DNA of 48,932 bases from assembly GCA_934644775.1 (NCBI GenBank), contig CAKUDB010000019.1, positions 1-48,932 of the forward strand, in the 5' to 3' direction. This document shows, piece by piece, positions 35,501 to 43,584 of this stretch (the first letter of the stretch is position 1; every line of letters begins with the position of its first letter). Position numbers and translations under genes: made by a program. The DNA comes from an uncultured bacterium. GTDB taxonomy: Bacteria; Vulcanimicrobiota; Xenobia; Xenobiales; Xenobiaceae. The notes beneath the pieces were generated by a model. That model did no database searches, was not told the origin of the DNA, and worked only from the letters and a program-made list of their open reading frames with translations.

Positions 35501-38500
35501 CATGAAGAATATGGCTTCTACCGAAGAGACGGGCGATCTGGCTGCTGCTCAAGACGTACTCTTCAAGTTGCGCTCTATGCAGCCTGACAATGCTTTGGTC
35601 AGTCGAGAGTTGGTACGTCTGTATCACGAGCGAGCCGACAAAGAAGAAGAAGCTGGCAAGATCGAGGCAGCCATTTCGATCTTCGCCGAGCAATTTGATC
35701 AAAATCTCGATCAGGAAGACGCCAAAAAGTCTATCCAAAGATTATATGGTTTGCGCTCTTCCAAAGCCGAAGAAGAGGGCAACTACGAATTGGCTGTGGC
35801 TTCGCTCAGTAAGTTGGCCGCCAGTCGTTTCGCTTCCGACAATGTCGCTGAGGAGATTACCCGTCTGTACGTCGATTGGGCTGCTTCCTATGAAGTCGAC
35901 GCCAATTATGCTGAAGCGATCTCCCTCTTTGATAAGTTGTTGGAAGCTTATCCAGGCAACAAGACTGCCGAATCTGAAATTAGTCGCTTAGTCCAGGATT
36001 GGGCTCAAGAGCAACTTAGCAGCGGCCAATACGAACAAGCCGTTAAAATTTATAAAGATTATGCTAAGCGCAGCTTTGCTGAGCCTATCGATAAAGCGAT
36101 TGTGGCTATTTACTGGCGTTGGAGCGAGGAAATGGTGGAAGATGGCATGTACAGCGATGCCGATAAGTTGTTGCACCATTTGGCTAAAGAACAGCCCGAC
36201 AATACCCAGGTGGCCGAATATATTATCAACTTGTCCGTTCGCTGGAGTTGCTATCTGGAAAGCCAGAATAAGTTCGCTCAAGCTGTTAAGGTTGTGCGTC
36301 AAACCTTAAGTGAATATCCTTCGGCCCAGGCTTGCGTGGACGAGCTAATTAAACTTTATGAGTCCAGAACTAAAGAGTTGGCGGCCGAAGGTCTTTATGA
36401 AGAGGCTATTAAAGCTTACCGTGGTTTGGCTTCCGAATGTCCCAGTTCCGAGCCTGTGGCCAACGAGCACATTTCTCGCCTCTACAGCGCTTGGCTCAAC
36501 TCTTTGGAGCAGGATGGTCGCTACGAAGAAGCTATTTCTGTGGCCAAAAACTGGGCTGCCAGTGTGGCTGACGATCAAAAAGTCCGCGAGCAAATTTCCC
36601 ACTTATACAAGTCTTGGGCCGAAAATTATGAAAGCAACGGCAACTATTCGGAAGCTATCTCCTGTCTTACCAAGTTGGCCAAGTTGCAGCCTGAGGAAGC
36701 TTCTCTTAAAACTGAAATTGAGCGCCTTTACAGTTACTGGGTCGACGTCAAGGAGAACAGCAACGACTTCGCCGGAGCTATTATCGCTTGTGAGCACCAT
36801 TATAATCACGATCCTGAGCACACGGCCAGTTTGGATAATATTAAACGCTTATACGGCTGCTGGATTCGTTATGAAGAAGCTTTGGGTGCCTATTCTGAAG
36901 CTATCGATATTGTCAGACAATTTAGGAATCGTTTCCCCGGTTTGGCTGAAGTTAACGAGTATGAGCAGCGTATCGCTCTCAATTGGGCTGACGAATTGGC
37001 TGAAGGTGGCGAATATGAAGAAGCCATTAAAGTTGTTGATGAATTGATTGCTGATGTCGGTGGTAGCGATGAATTGCAAATTAAGTTGCGCTCCTTACAT
37101 TATCGCTGGGCTGATGCTCTGGCATCCGAAGATCATATTCAGGCCGCTTCTGCCGTTTTGGACAGTTTGGCCAAACGCGAGCCTGGTTTACAAGAGATAC
37201 GCAAGCGCAAATTTACTATCTTCAGCAACAAAGCCAAAGATTCGGAAAAAGATGGCGACTACGTGGGAGCTGTCACAATTATGCGTCGCTTCAACCAGCT
37301 TGATCCCGGTTTTGAAGCTGGTGTGGCTGAGATCGTGCGCATTTACAAATTGTGGTCTGAAAGTGAAGAAAAAGTTGGCCGTTACTCCGAGGCTATCGAG
37401 CAATTGGCCAAATTGCAGGACTTCGCTCCCGAAGCAGAGGGGTTGGAAGCTTGCTTCTTAGGAGTCTATGAGAAGTGGTCAGCTTCCTATGTTGAGCAAG
37501 CAGCCTACCGCGAAGCTATCGATGTTATGGCCGGTATTTTACATTACTTGCCTAAGTCGGTAAAAGCTATCGGGCATATAGTTGAACTTTATACCCAGTG
37601 GGCCAGAACTTCGCTCCAAAATGGCAGTTACGAAAGTGCTGTGGCCATTTGTTGCGAGTGTGAAGATCATTATTCGGCTAAAGGCAGCATAGAAGAATGC
37701 AAGATCGAAACTTACGATCGGTGGGCTCAATCTCTGGAGAAACAGTATGCCACCAGACAAGCTATCGAGGTTTTGCGCAAGCTTTTGGCCGCTGCTCCCG
37801 ACTTTGTCGGTGCCAAAGATCGTCTCTCTGCTCAGCTGGTCATTTTGGGAACGCAATTCGAGGAAGCCTCTTCTATAGAAGACGCCTTGCAAGCTTTCTT
37901 GGAAGCCTTCCAGCTCAATCAAGACGAAAAAGCTCAGGTCGGCTTACATAATTGTTATTCTCAGTTGGCTGAATTGGCTCGTTACGACGATGCTCCCGCT
38001 TTGGCTATCGAGCGTTACGAAGAAGCTCTCAAGTATAAGCCTGATGACGAAAATATTATCAATAAGCTCAAGGAATTGCGCCTTGATCTGGCTGATAAAC
38101 AGGTTCGTGAAGGCCATATCGAGGAGGCTTTGGCTTCTTATAAGGCTCAACTGGCTATCGAGCCGGCTAACATCAGAGCTAAAGAGGCTGTGTTGCAATT
38201 ATTTAAAGTAAATAGCGAAAATAAGAGAGAGGCTAAGCCTTTCGGTTATATCGACTTCTACCGCAGCTTGGCTTCAGAGCAACCCGACAGTTTCGCTTTA
38301 CAAATTCTCTTGGCCCAAGCTTATACCATGATCGATAAGCTTCCACTGGCTATAGTTTGCTTGCGACGAGCTTTCCATTTGGGAGCCGGCTTAGAGATAG
38401 TGAGCCAAATAGCTGAAGATTATCTCAAGATCGGCAAACCCGAGGCTTCTGTTAGGCTAATAGAACAAATAGTCGACGAGGGAAAAGCTGGGGCCGATTT

Positions 38501-38867
38501 AATAGCCAAGTTAATTGAGTTGTATCACCAGTACCCTGCCGAAACCTCTGCCGAGCGTCTAGCCCAATTAGTTGCTTCTCTAAAAGAACTTGACGCGCAG
38601 CATCCTTTAATCATTAGCTTGGAAGCTGAAGCTAAGGCTAAGGAAGAAGCTGAAGCTAAGGCTAAGGAAGAAGCTGAAGCTAAGGCTAAGGAAGAAGCTG
38701 AAGCCAAGGCTAAGGAAGAGGCCGAAGCCAAAGCCAAGGAAGAAGCTGAAGCTAAGGAAGAAGCTGAAGCCAAGGCTAAGAAAGAGGCCGAAGCCAAAGC
38801 CAAGAAGGAGCCCAAAACAAAAGGCAAAGGCAAATCTGGCGCTAAGAAAAAGAAGGGCAAAAAATAG
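32553..38867 (+). CDS. Giant TPR scaffold protein (2,104 residues)
   Basis: The N-terminal third (residues 1 to about 690) is an array of canonical 34-residue TPRs (for example AHYQLGRANRLLGRPEIALKYL, ALDPKCTRYLFSLGRINMKAG). A Glu/Gln/Ala-rich hinge follows (about 690-860). From about 880 to 1930 the repeats become a more divergent type in which LY..WA...E..G.YSEAI recurs with units near 45-50 residues. Standard TPRs return near 1840-2000. The last 80 residues are a Lys/Glu/Ala low-complexity tail ending KKKKGKK. No signal peptide or membrane segment; probably a cytosolic multi-protein scaffold. The ATG at 32553 has only a distant GAGGG. It is monocistronic with a terminator. Partner and process unknown. 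Confidence 0.92.
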   Translation: MAELSASNLQKYQTMVKLHPRDAEAFFQLGREYQIAGNLGEAVKAFHQVLNLQPNHALAYLHRGLLFAKNAELKGALEDLEQAMRLDPHVLNVFTDPVYLAFYRKEVKEALAAFERPVALNPNDGYAHYQLGRANRLLGRPEIALKYLNKAVDVNPRLWEAREQAGLIYSQLGQNKMAIINLRKASEDNPRSAESHYQLGLVYEKENQTVPAIKQFEAAHALDPKCTRYLFSLGRINMKAGRYKQAMVQFQKTLNIDPNNAEGYLSLARCCKEVYRPDLAMQMYEKTVSLNPDYTEAWSEYGQIAFQLGNWTKAVEAIGKALELDPGDYESYFNLSQAYQKMGNYIGASKALTQAIQLNPRDSYSFYNLGLVSEQMENIDDAIKAFSQAVELQPKNSQFHVSLGKCYVKRRDGEKAIEELKTAVEINPNDLEAQTILASIYRQFGQSDKAIQVYQRILELSPDNLDIYYEIGMAYLELDEPKYALFGFQKVLKVKPNDARSLRAVGRTYLQKLNNYVVAVDFLKRALDAKPDYEEALVDLGEAYIKLDQADMALEQYDKACKLNPDNVDIRCRYAAVLSRVGKPAEALRVVQAVMAAYPEAVAPRVTRAQIAMASGDLVEALDQYQRLVLIAPKNSTFWLEAARLQEKLGYIEDAKKSYSKVLKFIPDHPEATEHLENLFAVSDVDKSAERVAAVEMKQAEEVAQPESNLPPELSEYLKEDMEKGTTGVSSVLSAQEIFSQGVIAQATGRLEEARSLFMQSIVRDPKYYPAYLQTALYLINTGDRKHGHGLLEKGRALAVSASDENLTKMFDTELNKLEQAAAQAAIQVAATESTQAQPTQESAPVATAEASGAPAQAAERYVAPANVADEVADLIDMGSDFLELGHYERARQRLERALKLDAQNLKAITLLGDCYFAENNTAKAREYWEKANSISFTEPTSRKLISVYIQADQTNLAVDVLLKLQEMAEDKAPIAAEIGNLLMKNMASTEETGDLAAAQDVLFKLRSMQPDNALVSRELVRLYHERADKEEEAGKIEAAISIFAEQFDQNLDQEDAKKSIQRLYGLRSSKAEEEGNYELAVASLSKLAASRFASDNVAEEITRLYVDWAASYEVDANYAEAISLFDKLLEAYPGNKTAESEISRLVQDWAQEQLSSGQYEQAVKIYKDYAKRSFAEPIDKAIVAIYWRWSEEMVEDGMYSDADKLLHHLAKEQPDNTQVAEYIINLSVRWSCYLESQNKFAQAVKVVRQTLSEYPSAQACVDELIKLYESRTKELAAEGLYEEAIKAYRGLASECPSSEPVANEHISRLYSAWLNSLEQDGRYEEAISVAKNWAASVADDQKVREQISHLYKSWAENYESNGNYSEAISCLTKLAKLQPEEASLKTEIERLYSYWVDVKENSNDFAGAIIACEHHYNHDPEHTASLDNIKRLYGCWIRYEEALGAYSEAIDIVRQFRNRFPGLAEVNEYEQRIALNWADELAEGGEYEEAIKVVDELIADVGGSDELQIKLRSLHYRWADALASEDHIQAASAVLDSLAKREPGLQEIRKRKFTIFSNKAKDSEKDGDYVGAVTIMRRFNQLDPGFEAGVAEIVRIYKLWSESEEKVGRYSEAIEQLAKLQDFAPEAEGLEACFLGVYEKWSASYVEQAAYREAIDVMAGILHYLPKSVKAIGHIVELYTQWARTSLQNGSYESAVAICCECEDHYSAKGSIEECKIETYDRWAQSLEKQYATRQAIEVLRKLLAAAPDFVGAKDRLSAQLVILGTQFEEASSIEDALQAFLEAFQLNQDEKAQVGLHNCYSQLAELARYDDAPALAIERYEEALKYKPDDENIINKLKELRLDLADKQVREGHIEEALASYKAQLAIEPANIRAKEAVLQLFKVNSENKREAKPFGYIDFYRSLASEQPDSFALQILLAQAYTMIDKLPLAIVCLRRAFHLGAGLEIVSQIAEDYLKIGKPEASVRLIEQIVDEGKAGADLIAKLIELYHQYPAETSAERLAQLVASLKELDAQHPLIISLEAEAKAKEEAEAKAKEEAEAKAKEEAEAKAKEEAEAKAKEEAEAKEEAEAKAKKEAEAKAKKEPKTKGKGKSGAKKKKGKK
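38625..38810 (+). repeat. In-frame AEAKAKEE-coding repeat
   Basis: About seven to eight copies of a 24-base unit coding for the octapeptide AEAKAKEE, with small variants (AEAKEE, AEAKAKKE) towards the end. The unit is a multiple of three, so copy-number change would alter tail length but not frame. Confidence 0.9.
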
Positions 38868-38886
38868 TTAGGTTTTAGGATTGTGT

Positions 38887-38950
38887 AAAAGCGGAAAGTT
38901 ATTTAGGCAAGTAGAGTGTCTAAAAGCTTTCCGCTTTTTTTGTTTGCTTA
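38887..38950 (+). terminator. Terminator after the giant TPR gene
   Basis: AAAAGCGGAAAG pairs with CTTTCCGCTTTT, with an inner stem TTTAG/CTAAA, then a T-run. Confidence 0.85.
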
Positions 38951-39058
38951 GAGAAAGGCTTCCTTGGCAAGATATTTTTTTTCAGAAGCGAAAATATAAG
39001 CGGTTGGGGATCTAGCCGGTCTTTTAGCCAGTTTTTCAATAGGAGCGTTTTTTTTGTT

Positions 39059-39574
39059 ATGGTATCAGAAGAAGTTGCCCAAAACGAAGCCAAAGAAGTG
39101 GCTGAGGGTGCCCCCAAAGAGCTTACTCCTCAGGAGCAGTTCAGCCTAGATGTTTTAAAAAAAGCTGCTGCTATAGCTTCGGAAGCCGGTTTGCAAAGTC
39201 AGCTAGAAGTTGAATATATGCACCTTTTTATAGGTGTAAAGTTTGATAATGAGCGCTTACAAGGGGTTATCGTTCGTGATAAGACTATCAATCAAAATAT
39301 GCCCGTATTAGGCATATTCTCTCCTTGTGTGAAAGTTAAAAGAGCCGAAATTGCCAATAAGTTGCCCGAGCTTTCTTATCGCTTGCTTAGAGCCAACGAG
39401 CGTATCAATTTTGCCAGTTACGCTTTAATCGAAAATGAAGAAGATATTATGGTTATAGCTTCTTTTGAAACTTTATTGGAAGAAGTTACTCCCAAGGCTT
39501 TTCGAGCTGGTGTAATGGCCGTAGCTTTGGCTGCCGATTTATTTGAAGAAAAGCTGGGCAAAGATGAATTCTAA
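39059..39574 (+). CDS. YbjN-like domain protein
   Basis: 171 residues. After a Glu/Ala-rich N-terminus (1-30), the pattern ..YRLLRANERINFASYALIENEEDIMVIASF.TLLEEVTP.AFRAGV resembles the YbjN/type III chaperone-like fold, often a small adaptor or sensory protein. No signal peptide or membrane segment. The ATG follows a run of eight Ts with GGAG about 14 bases upstream, so initiation may be weak. Its last 11 bases overlap the start of the asparaginase gene, which suggests translational coupling and a shared transcript. The role is unknown. Confidence 0.7.
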   Translation: MVSEEVAQNEAKEVAEGAPKELTPQEQFSLDVLKKAAAIASEAGLQSQLEVEYMHLFIGVKFDNERLQGVIVRDKTINQNMPVLGIFSPCVKVKRAEIANKLPELSYRLLRANERINFASYALIENEEDIMVIASFETLLEEVTPKAFRAGVMAVALAADLFEEKLGKDEF

Positions 39575-40673
39575 ATTATTTTCCCGCCTCAGTGTTGTAT
39601 TGTTTCTCTTGGTTTTGTGCTTAACTTTAAGCGCTCAAGCCGGCACTGTACCTCGAGTGCTTATTTTAGGTACTGGTGGTACTATTGCCGGGGCTGCCAA
39701 CGGCAACTCGGCCACTGGCTATTCAGCAGCTAAGTTGGGTGTCCAGGAAATTGTGGCCAGTTTGCCTGGTGTGCAACAACTTAAAGTCCATTTAGAAATG
39801 GAACAGACGGTCAATATTTCCAGCCAAAATATGAATTTTGCCGTTTGGAAGAAATTAGCCGAACGTATTCAGAAGGCCGTGAAAAACAACGAAGCCGACG
39901 CTTTTGTTATCACTCACGGAACTGACACTTTGGAAGAGACGGCCTTCTTCCTCGATCAGGTATTACATATAAATAACCCTGTGGTGTTAGTCGGTTCTAC
40001 TCGTCCAGCTGACAGCATTTCTGCCGACGGCCCCAAAAATTTACTTAATGCCATCAGAACCGCTGTAGATATTGACTCTTTTGGCCGTGGAGTTTTGGTT
40101 TGCTATAATGAGCGAATTTTTGGCGCTCGCTATGTTACTAAAGCTTCTACTTGGAACTTAGATACTTTTAAGGCTTCTATGGGTGGGCCTATCGGTTTTG
40201 TAGACGATCTTCGGGCTCATTATTTCGTAGGTAGCGAGCCTAAGTTAAAAAGTCCGTTTTCTATAGATATATCTAACCTTAAAGATTTACCTAAGGTGGA
40301 TATTATTTCTATGTATGCCGGAGCTTCTGCCGAGGCTATAGAAGCCAGTATTAAAGGGGGAGCTAAAGGTATTGTTATATCCGGAGTAGGTGACGGCAAT
40401 ATGCCTGACGAGTGCTTGCTCGCTTGTCGTCAAGCTTCTCAAAAGGGTATCGTTGTAGTTCGTTCTACGCGCATTCCTGAAAACTATGTCCATCGCGATC
40501 ATGAGTTTAAAGATAGTGATTACGGAACTTATGCCGCCTACGACCTAACTCCCCAGAAAGCTCGCTTATTAACTCAGCTTTTAATCGTTGCCGGAATTAA
40601 GGATCCCCAAAAGATTCAAGCTGCTTTTATAGGCGATTATCCCGGCCCTATGCGTTATATTGACGAAGATTGA
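39564..40673 (+). CDS. ansB: Secreted type II L-asparaginase
   Basis: 369 residues from ATG 39564. A signal peptide (about 1-27, LSVVLFLLVLCLTLSAQA) is followed by the full asparaginase/glutaminase fold: LGTGGTIAG with the nucleophilic Thr, the flexible loop with GYSAAKLGVQEIV, ITHGTDTLEETAFFL with the second Thr-Asp pair, and VGSTRPADSISADGP. It hydrolyses asparagine to aspartate and ammonia outside the cytoplasm. An earlier in-frame TTG (39543) would put seven charged residues ahead of the signal peptide and is rejected. It overlaps the YbjN-like gene by 11 bases. Asparaginase-type II fits the signal peptide; glutaminase activity may accompany it. Confidence 0.94.
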   Translation: MNSKLFSRLSVVLFLLVLCLTLSAQAGTVPRVLILGTGGTIAGAANGNSATGYSAAKLGVQEIVASLPGVQQLKVHLEMEQTVNISSQNMNFAVWKKLAERIQKAVKNNEADAFVITHGTDTLEETAFFLDQVLHINNPVVLVGSTRPADSISADGPKNLLNAIRTAVDIDSFGRGVLVCYNERIFGARYVTKASTWNLDTFKASMGGPIGFVDDLRAHYFVGSEPKLKSPFSIDISNLKDLPKVDIISMYAGASAEAIEASIKGGAKGIVISGVGDGNMPDECLLACRQASQKGIVVVRSTRIPENYVHRDHEFKDSDYGTYAAYDLTPQKARLLTQLLIVAGIKDPQKIQAAFIGDYPGPMRYIDED

Positions 40674-40690
40674 TATTCGTTTATTGGGTA

Positions 40691-40731
40691 GGGCTCCACT
40701 AGGTTTTTTACCTAGTGTGAGCCTTTTTTTT
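40691..40731 (+). terminator. Terminator after the asparaginase gene
   Basis: GGCTC+CACTAGGT pairs with ACCTAGTG+(T)+GAGCC, followed by an eight-T run. Confidence 0.9.
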
Positions 40732-40742
40732 GAGGTTCAGTT

Positions 40743-41603
40743 ATGACTTTGTCCAGAACAGAAATTATTAATCCCTTACAAAAAGTTGCTAGAAAATTGA
40801 TGAAACGCAGCGAGCGGGAGACTCAGGAGAGCAGTTATGCCGGCTTAAAAGAACAGCTTATCGAAGTAATTCGCTACTTGCGAGCAGCTATGTATCCTGA
40901 AGTATTTGAAGTTTGTTCCGAATGTGGGGGACTAGCTATTAGCCATACGGAATTTTGTCTACAGCGAGCTTTTTATGAATTAAAGCAAGCCTTAAATCGC
41001 CTTATGGAAACTGGGCGAGCCGAATCGGTTGCCGTCGAGGTAATAAAGAGTTTGCCTCAAATAAGGGATATACTAGATACTGATATTCAGGCAGCTTATA
41101 ACGGAGATCCAGCTGCCAAAAGTATTCATGAAATTATGTTGGCTTATCCCAGTTTTGAAGCTGTCAGTATCTACCGTATAGCTCACGCTCTTTACGAACT
41201 AAAAGTACCGATTCTACCTCGCATTATGACTGAATATGCTCACCAAACTACTGGTATAGACATCCATCCCGGAGCCAATATTGGTAAATATTTCTTTATA
41301 GACCACGGTACTGGAGTAGTTATAGGGGAGACTACGATTATTGGCCATCATGTCAAACTTTACCAAGGAGTTACCTTGGGGGCTAAAAGCTTTGAATTAG
41401 GCCCTGACGGCCATCCAGTCAAGGGGATAAATCGTCACCCTCACATAGGCAATTATGTAATTATTTACGCCGGAGCGACCATTTTAGGTGGCGAAACTCA
41501 CATAGGAGATAATTGCGTCATTGGAGGAAACGTCTGGTTAACCCATTCGGTTGACGAAGGAGAAACGGTAATCGCCGCCCATTGTAAGGCCAATCCGCAG
41601 TAA
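40743..41603 (+). CDS. cysE: Serine O-acetyltransferase (EpsC/CysE type)
   Basis: 286 residues. It makes O-acetylserine from serine and acetyl-CoA, the first step of cysteine synthesis. An N-terminal helical domain (1-160: YLRAAMYPEVFEVC) leads into a left-handed beta-helix of hexapeptide repeats (about 175-275). Catalytic landmarks: IDIHPGANIGKYFFIDHGTGVVIGETTIIG with the His in DHGTG, and HPHIGNYVIIYAGATILGG. The C-terminus NVWLTHSVDEGETV resembles EpsC-like enzymes more than E. coli CysE. The ATG has GAGG seven bases upstream, in the tail of the preceding terminator. No cysK is adjacent. Confidence 0.92.
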   Translation: MTLSRTEIINPLQKVARKLMKRSERETQESSYAGLKEQLIEVIRYLRAAMYPEVFEVCSECGGLAISHTEFCLQRAFYELKQALNRLMETGRAESVAVEVIKSLPQIRDILDTDIQAAYNGDPAAKSIHEIMLAYPSFEAVSIYRIAHALYELKVPILPRIMTEYAHQTTGIDIHPGANIGKYFFIDHGTGVVIGETTIIGHHVKLYQGVTLGAKSFELGPDGHPVKGINRHPHIGNYVIIYAGATILGGETHIGDNCVIGGNVWLTHSVDEGETVIAAHCKANPQ

Positions 41604-41690
41604 AAAAGTTTTGCCTATTGCTAAAAAGGGGAAAAGCAATTTCTTGTCGATTTGTTAACTTTAAAGGTGCACATTCTAGTCTTCTAAGTG

Positions 41691-41781
41691 TATAATAATC
41701 GGAAGTAAGTTTCCGCTAATCATGTGCTTTCTCGTTTCGAGGCAAAGTAGCTCGGAGTCGAAGTCGCTTCGCGGAGCTGCC
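41691..41781 (+). promoter_or_regulatory. Promoter -10 and structured leader of the phosphoesterase gene
   Basis: A perfect TATAAT at 41691-41696 is followed by a leader with a nested hairpin: GGC/GCC (41741-41743/41779-41781), AGCTC/GAGCT (41749-41753/41774-41778) and CGAAG/CTTCG (41759-41763/41767-41771). No T-run follows, so it is not a terminator. No known riboswitch class is recognised. Confidence 0.45.
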
Positions 41782-41822
41782 TAGTTTGTTTAGTGCAGAA
41801 TGAATAAAAAGGGGTTGTCACT

Positions 41823-43391
41823 GTGGAAATTCAAGGCTTTTCATCTGGCAGTATCAATAATATCAGCAGCATGTATACTAAAGGTGCCTCTGCTGTAGCT
41901 CCCAAAAAAGAGAGCGAAGCTGCTTCTACCAACGTAACTGATCAGGTTTCTATCGATTCTCAAGAAAAACAAGAAGGTACGGTTTCTCTGCGCCTTCTTC
42001 ACATCAACGACTTGCATGGTGCCGTCGTAGATGAAAAAGGTGTGGGCGGTTTAGCCAAAGCCGCTACAGTCTTCAGGCAGGAAAAGGCTTCCGCTCCTGG
42101 TGAGGTACTCACTCTCAACAGTGGCGACTTAGCTGAAGGCAGTATGCTTTCTTACCTTACCAAAGGTGGGGTAGTGGCTGATGGCTTGGCTTCTATCGGT
42201 TTTGACGCCATTGAGCCTGGCAACCACGACTTTGCCTGGGGCCAGCAAGATTTGCAGAATATGTTGGCCGATACTAAGGCTCCCGTTCTCAATGCCAGTA
42301 TCGTCAATACTGCCGATGGCAGCACTTATGGCCAGCCTTTCATGATTAAAGATGTGGGCGGTGTCAAAGTTGGTATGGTCGGTCTCGATGTCGAGAATAT
42401 GTCTCGCTACGTAAGCGACGAAAAGCTCGAAGGCCTGACTTTTAAGTCTTCCGCCGATACTCTTAAAGAGTATATCCCCAAGATGAAAGAAGCCGGTGCC
42501 GATATCATTATGGTTCTTTCCCATATCGGTTTCGACGAAGACAAAGAGATCGCTAAGCAATTCCCCGAGATCGACGTTATCGTTGGCGGCCACAGTCACA
42601 CCGAATTGCCAGAAGGCCACTACGAAGGCAACACCTTGATCGTTCAGTCTGGTACTAAAGGCAAGTTCGTCGGCGAGGTAGATTTAAATCTCGACTTGGC
42701 CACTAAGAAGATTGCCAGCGCCCAGGCTCGCCTGATTCCTGTCGATGAAAATGTTGCTCCCGATCCCGAAGTCTCTTCCATTATCGAAACGGCTGCTGCC
42801 GGTGTAGAACATATCGGCTCTAAAGTTATGGGTCAAGCTTCCGAAGATTTGGGCTTCTCCTATTGGGAGGCTGCCAAAATTAACCAGATCTACGTCGATT
42901 CTCTGCGTGAGGCTACCGGTGCCGATATTGGTTTTGTCAGCTCTCGCAGCCCTCGCGGCGGAGTTAGTGCTGGTGAAGTCACCTATGAAGATCTGTTCAA
43001 TGCTTGCCCTCACACCGAAGAGGACACTATTCTCATTGACAAAGTGCCCGGCAGAAATATTCTTAAAGAGATGGAGGCCCGCGTCAAAGACGACGGTCGC
43101 GGCCCTTGCACTCCTTCCGGTTTTAGCTACACTTACGACGTCAGCAAGCCCGAAGGACAGCGCATTGTCGATGTGAGAATGGCCGATGGCAGCAAGTTCG
43201 ATCCCGACCGCGAATATAGTGTAGCTACCACTATTTCTATGTCTCGTAAGCCCAACTTTAAGGATCTCGGCGGTATGAGAAGTTTAGGCTCAAGCCAAGA
43301 GATGTTCATGAATTACTTCTCGGCTCACGAAGGGCCTTGGAAGAACGACCCTGACAACCGTGTCGTCAAGCTTGGTGGCGATAATAAATAA
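41823..43391 (+). CDS. 5'-nucleotidase/UshA-like phosphoesterase without signal peptide
   Basis: 522 residues. The metallophosphoesterase domain (about 55-300) has every metal-binding block: HINDLHG, NSGDLAEGS, EPGNHDFAWG, LSHIGFDED and GGHSHTE. The C-terminal 5'-nucleotidase domain (about 330-515) has the expected AKINQIYVDSLREATGADIGFV and YEDLFNACPHTE. It is expected to remove phosphate from nucleotides or related esters. Most relatives are exported; here the first 50 residues are Ser/Asn/Lys-rich (MEIQGFSSGSINNISSMY) with no hydrophobic segment, so it may be cytosolic or leave by another route. The start is GTG with AAAGGGG eight bases upstream. Single gene with a structured leader. Confidence 0.9.
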   Translation: MEIQGFSSGSINNISSMYTKGASAVAPKKESEAASTNVTDQVSIDSQEKQEGTVSLRLLHINDLHGAVVDEKGVGGLAKAATVFRQEKASAPGEVLTLNSGDLAEGSMLSYLTKGGVVADGLASIGFDAIEPGNHDFAWGQQDLQNMLADTKAPVLNASIVNTADGSTYGQPFMIKDVGGVKVGMVGLDVENMSRYVSDEKLEGLTFKSSADTLKEYIPKMKEAGADIIMVLSHIGFDEDKEIAKQFPEIDVIVGGHSHTELPEGHYEGNTLIVQSGTKGKFVGEVDLNLDLATKKIASAQARLIPVDENVAPDPEVSSIIETAAAGVEHIGSKVMGQASEDLGFSYWEAAKINQIYVDSLREATGADIGFVSSRSPRGGVSAGEVTYEDLFNACPHTEEDTILIDKVPGRNILKEMEARVKDDGRGPCTPSGFSYTYDVSKPEGQRIVDVRMADGSKFDPDREYSVATTISMSRKPNFKDLGGMRSLGSSQEMFMNYFSAHEGPWKNDPDNRVVKLGGDNK

Positions 43392-43423
43392 TCTCTAGAG
43401 TTTTCCTCTCTAGGCGAGAGGTG

Positions 43424-43464
43424 CCCCTTTGGTGAAAGTTTACTAAAGGGGTTTATTTTTTTTT
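43424..43464 (+). terminator. Terminator after the phosphoesterase
   Basis: CCCCTTT (43424-43430) pairs with AAAGGGG (43445-43451), followed by a long T-run. Confidence 0.85.
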
Positions 43465-43584
43465 GTAGTAGGATCTGATCTTGCTACTGCTGCAAAAGAA
43501 AATATTTTTTTGCTAGCTATTTTTATTTTGAACTTTTTGATAGGGAGACGTCCCCGAGTTTCCCTTATCTTTATTTATGGAATT

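Noticed and set aside
34212..38860. Many long ORFs in other frames of the giant TPR gene
   Set aside because: They are shadows caused by its biased, repetitive codon content; none has a recognisable domain.
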